Assembly (NCBI RefSeq): GCF_954871325.1 | Contig: NC_088779.1 | Location: forward strand, 1,257,121 to 1,321,120 | From: Gordionus sp. m RMFG-2023 | Lineage: Eukaryota; Nematomorpha; Gordioida; Chordodea; Parachordodidae | DNA: 64,000 nucleotides | Direction: 5' to 3' | Shown here: positions 24,240-36,348 of the stretch, piece after piece | Layout of the letters: every line of letters starts with the position of its first letter | Position numbering within the stretch: the first letter of the stretch is position 1 | Notes under the pieces: generated by a model | Seen by the model: the letters and a program-made list of their open reading frames with translations, nothing else | The model's database searches: none | What the model was told of the DNA's origin: nothing | Made by a program: the position numbers and the translations under genes

Positions 24240-25630
24240 CTCTGGGATCGATTTTTTTGCATAGGTATCAAAGAAATTGTTATGACAATTCCGCCAATTG
24301 TAATATTTCATTGCATACCTGGTATATAAACAATGGATTACTCTGCTGCCCTAAAAGAGGTGACAAAAGCACGGGCTATCATTAAAACACTCCCAAAATT
24401 GAACTTTTACTTTACGAGTGGATACCGAGATTTGTCGATATTGTTCTATCCCATTTATCCACTTCCATACAACCGAATTCTCGTCCTTCACTTATCTCGG
24501 CTCCCCAGTTGGTAGTTTGAAATTCATGAATCACTTTTTTTACTAATGCATCATATAGCTTACTTCAGCTTAAAAACATTTCCAAGCACCTCTCTCCACA
24601 TCAAACTTTTTTTTCTTCTCAAAAATTTTTAATACATTCCCAATTCGTTAAGCTCTTCGATTCACCTCTTTCTTCAAATTCCCCGATTCATTAACTTCAA
24701 ATCCTTGCTGAAGAGCTTTCCGCTCTAATCATAATTTATTTACAAGCATCAATTCCATGCAAGCTCAAGGGAATCGGCTTACGTTAACCACATGAAATTT
24801 GTAATTTCCACGCTTGATTCATTGCTTCCCGTTTCTAATCGATTCATAGATTAGCCAACTTTTTCATTTTTCTCACCCCTTGTTAGCAAAAGCCGCATTT
24901 GCATAATTCCGTTGTCCCAAAGACTCTACGACCCTCCTCGTGCTCATAAATATATAAGGTTATTCCAATCAATGAAGGCTCCGTCGCTCATCTAAAATCG
25001 GGTTTTCACGATTATAATCTCACAATTTTTCACAAATTGAACCAAGGATCCGGTTCAGAGTTTTTTGAAACTATACCCGCCAACAATCTTGTTTTCTAAC
25101 TTTCCCCTGATGAGCTATGATTTGCTTTTGGATTACGACTCAATGTGAAATTACTCTACCGTACCTATAGAAACTTGCGAAACCAGCGTTGATAGAAAGG
25201 GTAGACATTGCCTCCATTGCGGGTTTTGGCCATCATGGAACACCAATTTTTAATGACATTTAGTGTTCACTTAAATCCGCAGGCATTTCATCGAGACTTG
25301 AACTAACTGGCATGTTTAGAGCCTATGGAAAACCTCCTGATGGAATGCTCTTGATTCCCTTTTCACAGGGTCAGCTCCTGTTTAGGGCTTAAACTACTGC
25401 ATTGATCCCAATGTACAATCCAAGCACATCGATGCACTTTCCCTTGCAAAAAATCTATAAAACTACCAAATACAGCCCCATAGATCCTTCTTACTCATTT
25501 TTACCTATCACCTGGTCCTACATTCAAGAGCAAAGTTAAATTTAATACATTGGGGTGACGGATTCGTGAAAAGATGGATCAGCCTTAGGATCACGACAGA
25601 CTTGCTACCGACATTATTCGTTTTGACTAT
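24240..25630 (+). mobile_element. Decayed LINE (non-LTR retrotransposon), RT through C-terminal domain
   Basis: Scattered frames carry the end of a LINE ORF in order. There is a degenerate catalytic box (WYINNG for the usual WYLDDG) near 24320 and an LN-x3-KCE-like region near 24400. Near 25200-25560 comes a C-terminal part with GKPPDGM...LIPFSQGQLL, the DGKRPDG-type motif of this LINE class, followed by an SMHFPLQKIYKTTKYSP-like segment. More than ten stops or frame changes; no 5' part recognised. Subfamily not assigned. Confidence 0.75.
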
Positions 25631-25633
25631 CGA

Positions 25634-25815
25634 AGCCGTTTAACAACACTATCAATTACCCAATATTTAAGCCAAATAATATTGCCCAATCCTGAGATTT
25701 TTTTCATGGATGGCAGAAAGGTTTTTACATTTATTATGGAAATCTAGAGGCCTGTGCAATATTATTTTGGCTAAAATCTTATTTTTGAATTAGCGAAATT
25801 GAACAGTTTAACCAC
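25634..25815. mobile_element. Palindromic MITE remnant related to the TAGTGTTG family
   Basis: Contains GCCGTTTAACAACACTA, the outer end of the hAT MITE family, at its left. It then has an inverted pair AAGCCAAATAATATTGC and GCAATATTATTTTGGCT around a short centre, and an imperfect GAACAGTTTAACCACC at the right. Ends are scrambled. Confidence 0.5.
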
Positions 25816-26105
25816 CATTACGCGAAAGATAATTCCCCCCTAATTATTTTTTATCTTAAAATAAATCAAAAATAATTCTCCCAACTCATCAGAGAAAAAA
25901 AATGTAGGGTTTATTTTTTCCGAGGAATCTTCTTTAATCCTTGTGCAGGATAACTAGGAAATAATCTTTTATTTATATTATATTGATTAAGTCATACTTG
26001 ATATAAATACTGACAGAAAAAAAATACTGGAAAAATAGAATAGAAAGAAGCTTTTGAGAAATAATTGTATCTCTTGTTGGATCTTAAAAAAAAAAAATAC
26101 TGAAT

Positions 26106-26110
26106 AAAAA
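26106..26110 (-). terminator. RNA polymerase III terminator of tRNA-Gly
   Basis: Five T on the minus strand, seven bases past the discriminator base, the usual pol III stop signal. Confidence 0.8.
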
Positions 26111-26117
26111 GTTTGCA

Positions 26118-26188
26118 TGCACCTCCCGGGAATTGAACCCGGGTCGCAAGAATGGGAATCTTGCATGATACCACTACACCAGAGGTGC
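26118..26188 (-). tRNA. tRNA-Gly (anticodon CCC)
   Basis: 71-nt cloverleaf on the minus strand. The acceptor stem GCACCTC pairs with GAGGTGC, with discriminator A at 26118. The D arm carries the A box TGGTGTAGTGG, the anticodon stem CAAGA/TCTTG encloses loop TTCCCAT (anticodon CCC), and the T arm is CCCGGGTTCAATTCCCGGG. It closely resembles animal tRNA-Gly(CCC). There is no intron and CCA is not encoded, as expected. Confidence 0.98.
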
Positions 26189-26487
26189 TCATATAAATTT
26201 GCGGTAAATATTAATTTTATAACATGATTCAGATGGATTTAAATACTTGTTATGTTTGTTAACAAATTCAGCAATTTGATAATTTTATTGTTATACAAAA
26301 ACTTTAAGATTATAATCAGATAAAGAATCTACTGTGATAAATTCAGAATTCGTGATTAGTCAAGTCATCATTACTCACTGCTTATACGTTACATCTGTCA
26401 AAGGAAGAGCAAGTTGAATATCTACGGTTTTCAAATAATTTTTAAATCAGCCCTTCATAATATTCAAAAATCATCACACCTGAAAGT

Positions 26488-28500
26488 ATGCAATATATTA
26501 AGCTTAATTCTGGGAATAATATGCCAATACTGGGATATCTTCGCAGTATATATGTATTAACAATATTTTAGTGGGTACATACATGATAAATGGTAAAAAA
26601 TGTGCCAAAAAAACGGTGGAAGCAGCATTATTAGCTGGCTATAGAAAAGTAATTGCCTAGTTTTACTTTAGATACTGCAGAAATGTATGAGAATGAACAT
26701 GAATTAGGTGAAGCATTTGAAGAATGCCTTCCAAAATTTAACCTTGAAAGAAAAGACATCTTTATAACGACAAAATTAAGTAAACACATTATTTTATATA
26801 TTTACATAGTATATACCTCCATGTTTACCGGAGCTCAAAATTTAGGGCCTGACCTGGGCTTGAAAAACCAAACCATTTCAAACCTGGCTCAGATTTTTTA
26901 AAAATATTTTATGACCCAGTCCATAACTAAAATTTTATTATTTGTTGGCTGATTGTTTCAAGAAATTGAAAATATGAGCAAGTAAACAAATTATAATATT
27001 TTTTCTTCAATCAATTAATTGATATTATATTTATTTTAAATTCAGATTTTTTTAAAGTTTCCCTGCCCTGGATTTTATTAATAATCACAATACAATACAG
27101 ATATCAAACACAATTGATTATAAAACTGTTGCTGTAGATGGAAATACAAAAAAATTTAATAAATTAGGGTGGATTTTTGTAAAATTTGAATGTACTGGGC
27201 CAGGCATCACTTTTCAAATTTTTGCAGGATAAATTATTATTTTTTTATTTTTATAATGGGCCTGGCATTTTGTGTAAAAGTTCCAAATAGGCCAAGTGGC
27301 TCAGGCTTTACAGATCCCATATATACATCTAAAGAGTAAATTTATAGATCTAATTAAAATATCTGATTTTATATTTCACCTGGAATGACTAATGGAATTA
27401 TCAATTTTTAAATTCTTTATATAGCAATTTTCAGTTTCTAAGACATTCTTTATGAATGGTATGGCTTATATTAGAAACCTATATAAAATAAATTATTTCT
27501 AGGAGGTGGAAGATTAAAAATCAGTTATAACCCCTTTTCCTTCTTAAATAAACCACTCCTTATTCCTCATTTAAATATTTAAGTCTTTTTTGAAATTGAA
27601 CTCACCTATTTTTTAAAATAAGATTTTAAATTGATTTTTGAGAATTAGGTCAGGCAATAATCTATTAGAAATTAGGCAAAACATTAAAAAAGTTTGAATA
27701 AATGATTTTTTTAGTGAAATTCAGTTATAATGAAATAAACAGATGCAATATTTTTTTTATGCATCCATTAAGACTAAAGAGTTTAAAATATAAGATTTTT
27801 TAAAAATAAATAAATCCATAATAAATAAAATAAATATTCTTATCACTTTTATGTATTTAATTTACTTAAACAGATACAACCAGTCAGGGTTCCAAAGTCC
27901 CGAAGGCTATAGAAAATTCTTTAACAAAGTTGAAAACTGCCTACATAGACCTGTACCTCATTCATTTCCCAGGCGTATCTGGACTTTCTCCCTCAGACCC
28001 TAAAAATAAAGAACTCAGAACCGAAAGCTGGAAACACCTCGAGCGATATTGCAAAAGCGGTAAACTGAAAAGTATAGGCGTCTCCAATTACACGCGCCGT
28101 CATTTGGAGCAATTATTGGATGTGTGCGAAATCGTTCCGGCCGTAAATCAAGTCGAGTTTAACCCTTACTGCTACCAAGATGAGCTGTTGGAATATTGCA
28201 AAAGCAAATCCATAGCCCTCGAAGCCTACTCCCCCCATAGGTTCACAACTTTCTACGGATCTATTGAATGACGGTTTGGTCAAGGAATTAAGCGTCAAAT
28301 ACGAGAAAGACCCCTGCCAAATATTATTAAGGTGGGCCATCCAACACGGGGTCATCGTGATACCCAAGTCTCAAAATCCTGGCCATATTGCCAGCAATAT
28401 AAATGTGTTTGATTTCGAGATCGATGAAAAGGACATGAAAAGAATAGATGGTTTGAATAAGAACCTGAGACTGGATTGGGATCCTTCTCATATAGCCTAA
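26488..28500 (+). CDS. Aldo-keto reductase paralogue 1, frame-disturbed
   Basis: NAD(P)H-dependent oxidoreductase of the AKR superfamily. Pieces: 26488-26545, 26572-26648, 26672-26779, 27874-28500. Asp and Tyr of the tetrad lie in DTAEMYENE, Lys in ITTKL and His in DLYLIHFPG; later come GVSNYT, VNQVEFNPY, LLRWAIQHG and VIPKS. Introns 1-3 sit where those of paralogue 2 do. Three oddities follow. Intron 1 has lost GT at the ancestral site, and the nearest GT leaves a 26-nt intron. Intron 2 is reduced to about 16-23 nt without an in-frame GT..AG solution. A run of six C at 28232-28237 adds one base in the YSP(I/L)GS motif, shifting the frame; five C would keep it open to the stop. Either an early pseudogene or homopolymer errors. 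The 3' exon equals two exons of paralogue 2. Confidence 0.85.
26815..27330 (+). repeat. GC-word repeat family, copy in AKR1 intron 3
   Basis: AT-rich DNA punctuated by short GC words (GGGCCTGACCTGGGCTTG, AACCTGGCTCAG, GACCCAGTCC, TACTGGGCCAGGC, GGGCCTGGCATT). The same style recurs at 19700-20590, 37150-38180 and 51405-51605. No coding capacity or clear ends. Confidence 0.5.
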
Positions 28501-30129
28501 TGTCTATTTTATTTTAGAGAAATAATTATTTTGCAGAAAATTGATTTTAATCATGGAATTTCAATTGGTGATAGATTCTTAGAAATCATTTTTATTCCTA
28601 TGATATATTTAGAGAACATACTTTAATAAATCAAATTAGCAAAAAAAAGATATATGATTTTAAACGTTTACACATTATTATTTTTTTTAGCCCTGTAATT
28701 ATTATTTTTTGTCAGATTTTGGAAAAAATTTTAAAAATTTATTGGTATTTAGAAAAAGACAGATTTTTGATTGAATTTTACCTGAAAATGCCAAATATTT
28801 GTAAAAAAAATCATTTATAAGTAAAATTTTGTGATTTTTCTTCCTTCTTTCCTTTTCCTTACTTACTCTCATTCTTAGCTATTTTATGTGTATGTAATTG
28901 TTATCATAATTTACACCGATATTTGTTACAGTTCGGATATGCTAAAAAAAAGAAAGACCATTGGTAAGGACTTGGATTGTCTGCTTAGTAGCTTCAGGAG
29001 GCACTGAATTGTGTTAGTTTCAGTAGACGGACTTTCCATGCTGTTATAAAACCATAATAAATAATGTTATCGATATATAAATGCCACCATTGCTAATGAA
29101 ATAAAATCATTCTTATGAGAGGGAGAGCACACCATAATCACTTTATAAATAACATTCGTAATCATATTAATTCCTAATTAATGATTCTGAAAATTTGACT
29201 AGGGTTTTAACTTTTCCCTAAAATTCTTATTGAGTCAAAAGGTTTATTTATAAATATAAACGATAAAGTTTGCAATTATTTATCATTACTTTCGGTATAC
29301 TAAAACACATTTTTCTTATGTAAAAAAAACAATACTAAAATTTTTTTTAGCCAATAATGTATGACATATAAATCCCTGAAAATAATAGCGCAATTTATTG
29401 GAGCGACCTTCCCCTGCCACTCAAATGTACTCCAGACTCTTATAATGATCACTTTTTGAATTCTTATAATGTTTAAATCATTTTTTGAGCGAGTTTATTT
29501 AAATATGATAATCTGATTTTACCGGAAGTATATGCCGCCATGTTTGGAATACCTTCCACTATAAATATCAGACATATTTGCCATGAACTCTAGAACTTAA
29601 GAAAATTCATATTAAATTTTTAAATAAATTATAAATGACTCAAAACAGCAAAAATTGTCTATAATTCATAAGAATGATGGAATGTATTTCCGAGTAAAAT
29701 ATTTTTAAATTTAAAAAAAAACGCGTTCAAAAAATCCTATTCGATCTTCAACGAATTCTACCACGTTTTCTTTTATTATAAATAGGCGATCGAATTTTTT
29801 GGGGTTGATTAAATATCGCAATATCATCCAATTATATTATCACTGATAGGAAAAATTATCTGAAGATATTTCCCAAATCTTCTCCCTCTTGTATTGGTAT
29901 TTAAACATTTGTATATATCTCCATTTTTTGACTTGCAAGCATCATTTGTCGTGTTAAGACTGAGCAGTAATAGAAATTGATTCAGTAATGTTTTGAAGTA
30001 AAACAATGACTTAATTTTAAATGCTAGTTCTTTATAGCCAAACCTTAATATGTTAATTTCTTATACAAAGTGATATATGCGTATTCAAATTATAAAATAA
30101 AAATTTAAACAATGTTAAAATAATATTTA
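28501..30129. other. Intergenic, 3' of AKR1
   Basis: AT-rich, without a supportable gene. Contains the plus-strand partner (29468-29556) of the dispersed repeat at 3600-3690. A similar CGTTCAAAAAATCC word near 29725 may be another edge of the same family. Confidence 0.5.
28625..28630 (+). promoter_or_regulatory. Candidate polyadenylation signal of aldo-keto reductase 1
   Basis: AATAAA 125 bp after the stop codon, with T-rich sequence following. Confidence 0.4.
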
Positions 30130-30720
30130 AATCTTCAATTACAACTCACCAAAAATGAACTCACTCATGCCATTGAAATCCGTCTCAATTGCTCAACTAT
30201 CCAACTTTACCTTTGCTTTGGGTGCAATATTCGTGTTGACTCGAAGGGACTACATAGCCTACACTGTTGTTCATGTAAAGGACCTATTCCTAGTCAAAAT
30301 CATTGTGTGCCATTATTCAACGTGCCCTTAAATGTGCGAAGATTTTATCCACCCTAAAACCTAGTGGTCCTTTTAGATCTGATGGAAAACGTCCAGACGG
30401 CATTACCCAAATTCAGAGGTCAATTTCTAGTTTGGGACTAATCCTGTATAGATCCCTTATCTCCTACAAATCCTAGCACAAACATCTTGGACATCAAAGA
30501 GTTGTCCAAATCAAATTTACACATTTTTATATCTATAATCTCCTCTACATTACCATCATTTGGTAGCCGTACTTTAACCTTCATCAAGGATCTCTCTCTT
30601 ATTCGCAAAATCACTGATGAACCCAGGGAAGGTTTTTAAGACTCCAATGACATTCATAAATCGAATAACATCAGTTTCATTGGAAACCTCCTTCCTAATG
30701 AGCTAACCTAACTATTTTTT
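30130..30720 (+). mobile_element. LINE fragment, C-terminal domain
   Basis: Frames in this segment carry CxxC/HxxC zinc-binding spacing (CFGCNIRVDSKGLHSLHCCSC), then IIQRALKCAKI and FRSDGKRPDGIT. These match the end of the LINE ORF also seen at 24240-25630. At least three frame changes; the RT part is absent. Confidence 0.75.
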
Positions 30721-32689
30721 AAAAATCCACTTTATATATTTTATTTTATATCCTTATATTTTAACATAGGATGGATTAAAATTATAAAAAACTATATATT
30801 ATAACTATTTTATTATAGAAATATGATTTTTAAAAAAAGTATATATTATAGGAGTATATATAATAATAAAACAAAACTTTGAACGTTTTTATAATATAAT
30901 AGATATCATATTCAAATAAAGATAAGCTTTCAAATATAACAGTAGGCACGGCGTCAATTATATATAGTCAAGGGCGACATCGTCAAACCGCAATAAATAA
31001 GATAATAAATCTAGATTTATCAGCCGCCCCATTCCGAGCCCACAAATTTATCTCAAGTATATGGCTTAAGACTTTGGTATGATAACTATACCTTGGACCC
31101 TAGTAAAATCGCCAAAATGCGATTTCATATACGTCTCTTCATTCCCCTCTAACATCGATATCAATTCACTAACACAAACAGGAATAAAAAGGATGAATAA
31201 ATACAAAAAATTTAACATCTTATTTATTCCAAAAGTAACTTACACAAACGGTCATTTTTCGCTATTAACCTATAAGTTTTTAAAAAACGGGAAATTTGTC
31301 TTACTGAGAAATTTCGCAATAAGTGTATATATTTTTGTTGTGCCGATTCATTTTTGATATGAATTTACAATGGAGCGCATGGCGTCCAAAACAGTCTGCG
31401 ACCTGACTACATTTGATGCAAGTGTATTGTAGTGTTGTTAAACGGCCCATTTTGAGCCGATTTTTTAAAACGGCTAACTCAATATTTTAGCCAGAAAAAT
31501 AGTACCTAAGTCTCGAGATTTCGATAATATATGTCTAGGACCTTCGGTTCCTTCTATAAGCAAAATCCTCAGGTTTGCGTAATATTTTTCTGGAATGAAA
31601 GGAGCCAGTCGTAAGCTATTAGTTGATTATTTAAGATACCGGGGTGAATCAAGCCATTCTTGGCAGGAGTTCTTGAAATTAAGAGTCTCTGAGGAGGGAT
31701 TTGATTTGTATTGGCGATCATCGCTCAAATTGAGGCAAGCGAAGGAAAGAGATACGAATCCTGGATCCCAGTTTATTTGCTTTGATAAATCTTATTGAGG
31801 TGTATTTAGCAAAGTATTGGTGTCACAGCAATTTAATGCTTCGTCCATCAAACTATCATCATCAATTGAAATTATTTAGGAAATGATGTGTTTTACGGAT
31901 TTTGTAGAAGATTTGAAAGAAACGAGAGTAATAGTTATTGCAGATCTCAGTCCTCAGCCTCCAGATTTGCAAGGAAGAGTTGACTGAAGCTAGGACTTTG
32001 GGAAATTTTTTAGTAAAACAATTTAAGACTTTAAAAAATATATATATACTAAAATTATGACAATAAATAAGATATTTCATCCTAAAAGCGTTCAATACAA
32101 GCATTTGAATCCCGAAAGTAAAAACCTAGCTTTTTGAACTTTGGTAAGTATATAAAAAACAAATGAAGATACAAAAATTATTTTTCGTCATAATAAACTT
32201 TGCAGGAATTCGATACAATCATAGGCCTCGGCAATAACATTAATATTAAATTACATGAGTCGAATTTCAAATTCTTGAGTCAGTTTATATTTTATGATTA
32301 AATCAATTATCTCGAACAAAACTTAATTTTGAACAAGAATTCGTATTTATTATTCTTATCAAGAGTGTCACCAAGTAATTAAATCAATTTAATCGAAATA
32401 TAATTCCAATTACTTTATTTTTCAGTGACAAAAAATATTTAGGAGGTTTTAAAAAAAGATAAAGCCATAAAAATAAATTAGTAAAAAAAAAATGAATTAA
32501 ATATAACTCATTAAAAGACATTTCGAAAATAATTTTTCCGATAACTACCATCTGTGACACATAAAAATATGCGGAATTAATTGACTATTAAAAATTATTT
32601 TTATAATGATATCAAATTTAAATTTTTTTTAATGACTATTCCAATTATATTGAGTTTATATTAAGGTGAAAATTCTTAGTTTTTTCTTG
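30721..32689. other. Intergenic, repeats and one unassigned ORF
   Basis: Contains a MITE fragment (31430-31600). Directly after it a 67-codon plus-strand ORF (31595-31798) is richer in G and C than its surroundings and has protein-like composition (Arg, Glu, Trp, Leu). It has no recognised family and no splice context I trust. Otherwise AT-rich. Confidence 0.4.
31430..31600. mobile_element. hAT-type MITE, right end missing
   Basis: Starts with the canonical TAGTGTTGTTAAACGGCCCA and carries the inner repeat ACGGCTAACTCAATATTTTAG and the family centre. It breaks off around 31600 just after ATATTTTTCTGGA, so the right inverted end is lost. Confidence 0.8.
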
Positions 32690-32900
32690 GGAGCTGGAAT
32701 TGATTTCGGAGGAGGGCATTCAACAAAGTGATCCCTTAGGCCCATTCCTCTTCTTCCTTAGGTATCCAGGAGATATCGTTTCTAACATTAAGACTAAATT
32801 CAATCTAGATCAGAACCTTCGATACTTGGACGATGGAATTTTATCTGGTCGTATTGTGTTGGAGGCCATTAATTTCTTAGCAAAAGAATCCTATGCTTAG
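32690..32900 (+). mobile_element. LINE reverse transcriptase fragment
   Basis: One open stretch with ISEEGIQQSDPLGPFLF and, about 40 codons on, RYLDDGILSG. These are the GVQQGDPLGP and Y-x-DD boxes of a non-LTR reverse transcriptase. Flanking sequence has no readable ORF. Its position downstream of the 30130 fragment, in the same orientation, shows they are separate copies. Confidence 0.85.
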
Positions 32901-33130
32901 GGGTCTTGTGTTAAATATGGATAAAAACTTAAATTAGTTTTGCTGTTTTTTAAATGTTTTAAAAGGTTATTGATCGAAAGTCAATCTCCCTAATTTGGAT
33001 CCTCACAAATAGACCTATCCCCAAAACATATTTTGCTTGACCAAAATTGAAAACCGCACTGAAAAATATTCCCTCATCAATCGAGTATACGATAAGGAAA
33101 TCGCTTAGCTTCCCACAATATTACATTTTT

Positions 33131-33236
33131 TTTTGTCTTTTCTTCATTTTTTTAGTCTTTTCTTCATTTTTATAGTCTTTTCTTCACTTTTTTTAGTCTT
33201 TTCTTCACTTTTTTTAGTCTTTTCTTCATTTTTTTT
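33131..33236 (+). repeat. 20-21 bp pyrimidine tandem repeat, five copies
   Basis: GTCTTTTCTTCA(T/C)TTTTTTTA units start at 33135, 33155, 33175, 33196 and 33217. A strand-asymmetric C/T tract. Confidence 0.95.
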
Positions 33237-36200
33237 AAAAAAAACTTTTCTTTCCTCTCCGCCCTAGATTTGAAAAATCTTAAATTGCAAAGAAATAAGC
33301 ATACAGTAATTGATTTTCAAATAGTATAATAAAATATAAATATTATCTTATAATTAATAAAAAAAAAATATATATCAAAATTTTAGGAACTGTGAGGTCC
33401 TGCCTGATATTTTATATATAAATAGCCCGAATCGGTCTAAATGTTTTTTATGGTGCGTTAGTTAGAATTTTTTTTTTAAAATTTGACACTATAAGGTTTA
33501 GCTTTTCAGATCCTCTGATTACAGAAATTTTTACTTCCATTTTATAGTTTTCAGTCACTTTTTATTTATTAAATACATGATATTTTAAAAATAAAATAAC
33601 TATTTTTTTTAAAAAAAATAAATAACATATTATCTAATTACTTTATTAAATTATAAAAATAACCAGGAATTTTTTATAAAAAAAAAATGGACAGACCGTT
33701 ACTGAGTTCCGCGGAAACCGACCTCAACAGCTGTTTGGGTTGATTAAAATTTTAATAGAGGATCCGCTACCCCAATTGATATGAGAATTTTTTTTTAACC
33801 TAGCCTATGGGACCTAAGGAAACCCATTGGACAAAATAACAATTGGGATACAATAAAGGTCGTGGTGAATAAGATATTTTTTTATGATGAAGAAGAGGAT
33901 AATTAGATAGATGATATTTAATTTTCAGTTTATTTTGGATACAAAAATGAAGTTATAAAATAAACATAACTTTTTTTAAAAACTCTGAATTTTAAATTGT
34001 CTTCATTATCATTCAAGTTGTCTATGTTATATCCAATGACGTATAATAATATCTAAGACTGAGCATTCATTAAAAGTGTCACATCAATGAAAACAGCTGG
34101 GGACGCCATTTTGATTACCCATATCATTATTAAAGATTTTTAAAACGAGAGGCCAATTTATTTCTATGTCTGACCCAAACTTTATTTTAGGAATTTGTCT
34201 GATCATCGAGATAATAAAAAAGCAAATACTCAAGTTAATAGTAGTTTCTAACATGAGAATAATTACCTATTTGGGGGTTACCAAAATGGCGTGTCCAGCT
34301 GATTTGGATTCAGCGATGCTTTCGAATTCATTATTACGAATGCATCGTCAGCCTAGGTGTCATTATATGTCATTGGTCATATCGTAAGCCAAGATGAAAG
34401 CCTAGATAAAATTGGGGCAGATTACTGAAAAATTGAAACATTAGTTTTTAAAATAACAATGAAATTAAAATTGAAACTTCTGCAATATTTACGAAATCCT
34501 TCCTCAAAGTTTATATTCTATGTATAAATTTAGCAATCAAAGACGTTCAAGCGCGATTTTACGATTAACTTGTTCGAAAGGTTTATTTTCATATGAAACG
34601 ATTTTTTGAAAAATTAGTAGTCAAAACATTAATAAATATGTGTTTTATTTATATATTTGACTTTTATTGTAGTTTTATATAGATTCGTTGTTTATATAGA
34701 GTAAATAATTTTGTATTGTTGTAAAATATTTCCATATATGTATTTGTAATAAATTTCTGTTAACTTTTTTCAAAAAAATTTATAATCAATATCTCACTTT
34801 TACAATGATTAAAGCAGATTTAAAAAAGTTTAATTTGGAAGTTATTGCATAGATATGAAAATGATAAAATCATATTATTACTATATATTGTATCTGATTT
34901 TTTTTATATTGGATTCTATTTGTTTATATATAGTATAAATCATAGGAGTAATGAAGATTTTCCTATGGGAGAATGGGGGTAGGGTGGTATTATTGTACAT
35001 TTTTCCGCCATTAGGTTTATTTATTGTAGACCTTTTTGTCTATGTTAAATTTATATAAAAATAATTTTGTATTTTCATTTTTAAAAAAGGCTTTTTTTCT
35101 TAAAATTTTTTTTATATTATAGGCGGGTATGCAAGAAGTTTCCAACTTTCCCGCCATACAATTACGATCATGATATTGATTAAAAATATATTAAATACTT
35201 TTAAAATTCTAATATTGTTTACAACTATCTGCCAACCATAAAAATAGATAATTTATTTCAGCACGTCTACAATAACAACTTTTACTCCACGATAGGATAT
35301 ATAGCCTGATTATGTGTGCCCTATATTCTTCCTATCCCATAACAAATAGCGTTTATTTTTCATTCACATCTACGAGAGCTAATCGGTGTAGATACCCAAA
35401 TCGAGTTCTCAACATGCCATTGAAAATCATTATTAAATAATTATATTAATAATTCCTTAAACAATTATATAATGAAAACCTTGTATCAGCCTACCCTTAT
35501 TATATACAAATATACATCCTTTTGTTTTTTTTTGCTAGAAAAAAACACCAAATCTTAGTGTATATGTTTACAAACGAGTTAAAGGTCGTTTGAAACGTAT
35601 GGAGATAATATAAGCATCAGTTTAACTGAGATCATCTTCGTATTGGTAATATTTTAGGCACCCCTATCCGCATACAATGCTAAAATTAAAGTTAAATATC
35701 ACATTATCCAAAACACTTCCCAAAATCAAAACAGGCACTAGACTTTTTTTAAATCTTTATTTCCAATAGCCGTTTAAATAAGTGGAGTTATCTCTTGCGT
35801 GCTCAAAAAAACATGAATGGTGTCCTTCTCACAATTATTTCCTGTAATTTTTGTTTATTGGTGGATTTTTTTAAGGTTCGCTTTCGCTCCCATGTTTATG
35901 CAACGCTAGGCGCTTAATGTCGCGTCACGCGTCATATCATATAGTCAATTCAACTCTTTTTTTTAGCGTATTTTAATTTTCATTTAATAGGGTTCTTCAA
36001 TTAAGTTACATAATTTTACACCTATATTTTGGAATAAAATCTCTGATTCCACATAAAGATGGTAACATTTGTCGATTTATCTAATATATATAATCTTCAT
36101 AATCACATGATGATCGTTTTCGTATCTCCTTAATGTATTTAAAATTTAAGGAGACTATATAGTGTAATGTTAATTATTTTTTTTTAAATTTTTTTTTGCC

Positions 36201-36348
36201 ATCCCCGGGATGACTTCACGATTGGAAGGCAAACGTTCTTTAAACGCAGCCACCCTTAACTTTTTATTTTACGATAATTTTTCATATATAATTAATTTAA
36301 ATTAACAATCATTTTATGCATCAATTTCAACATAATTAATTATATAGA
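33237..36348. other. Intergenic, nothing recognised
   Basis: AT-rich sequence. The small ORF at 34166-34387 shows no family resemblance. A GC-richer patch near 36200-36260 (CCATCCCCGGGATGACTTC) is not a tRNA: it has no paired arms in tRNA spacing. Confidence 0.4.

Noticed and set aside
28113-28367. 84-codon minus-strand ORF
   Set aside because: Antisense of the last exon of aldo-keto reductase 1.
33131-33236. CRISPR-like regular spacing
   Set aside because: Units are contiguous 20-21 bp pyrimidine repeats without unique spacers, in a eukaryotic genome.
36195-36260. GC-rich patch that looked like a tRNA
   Set aside because: CCATCCCCGGGATG forms a small hairpin but no acceptor, D or T arms can be drawn.
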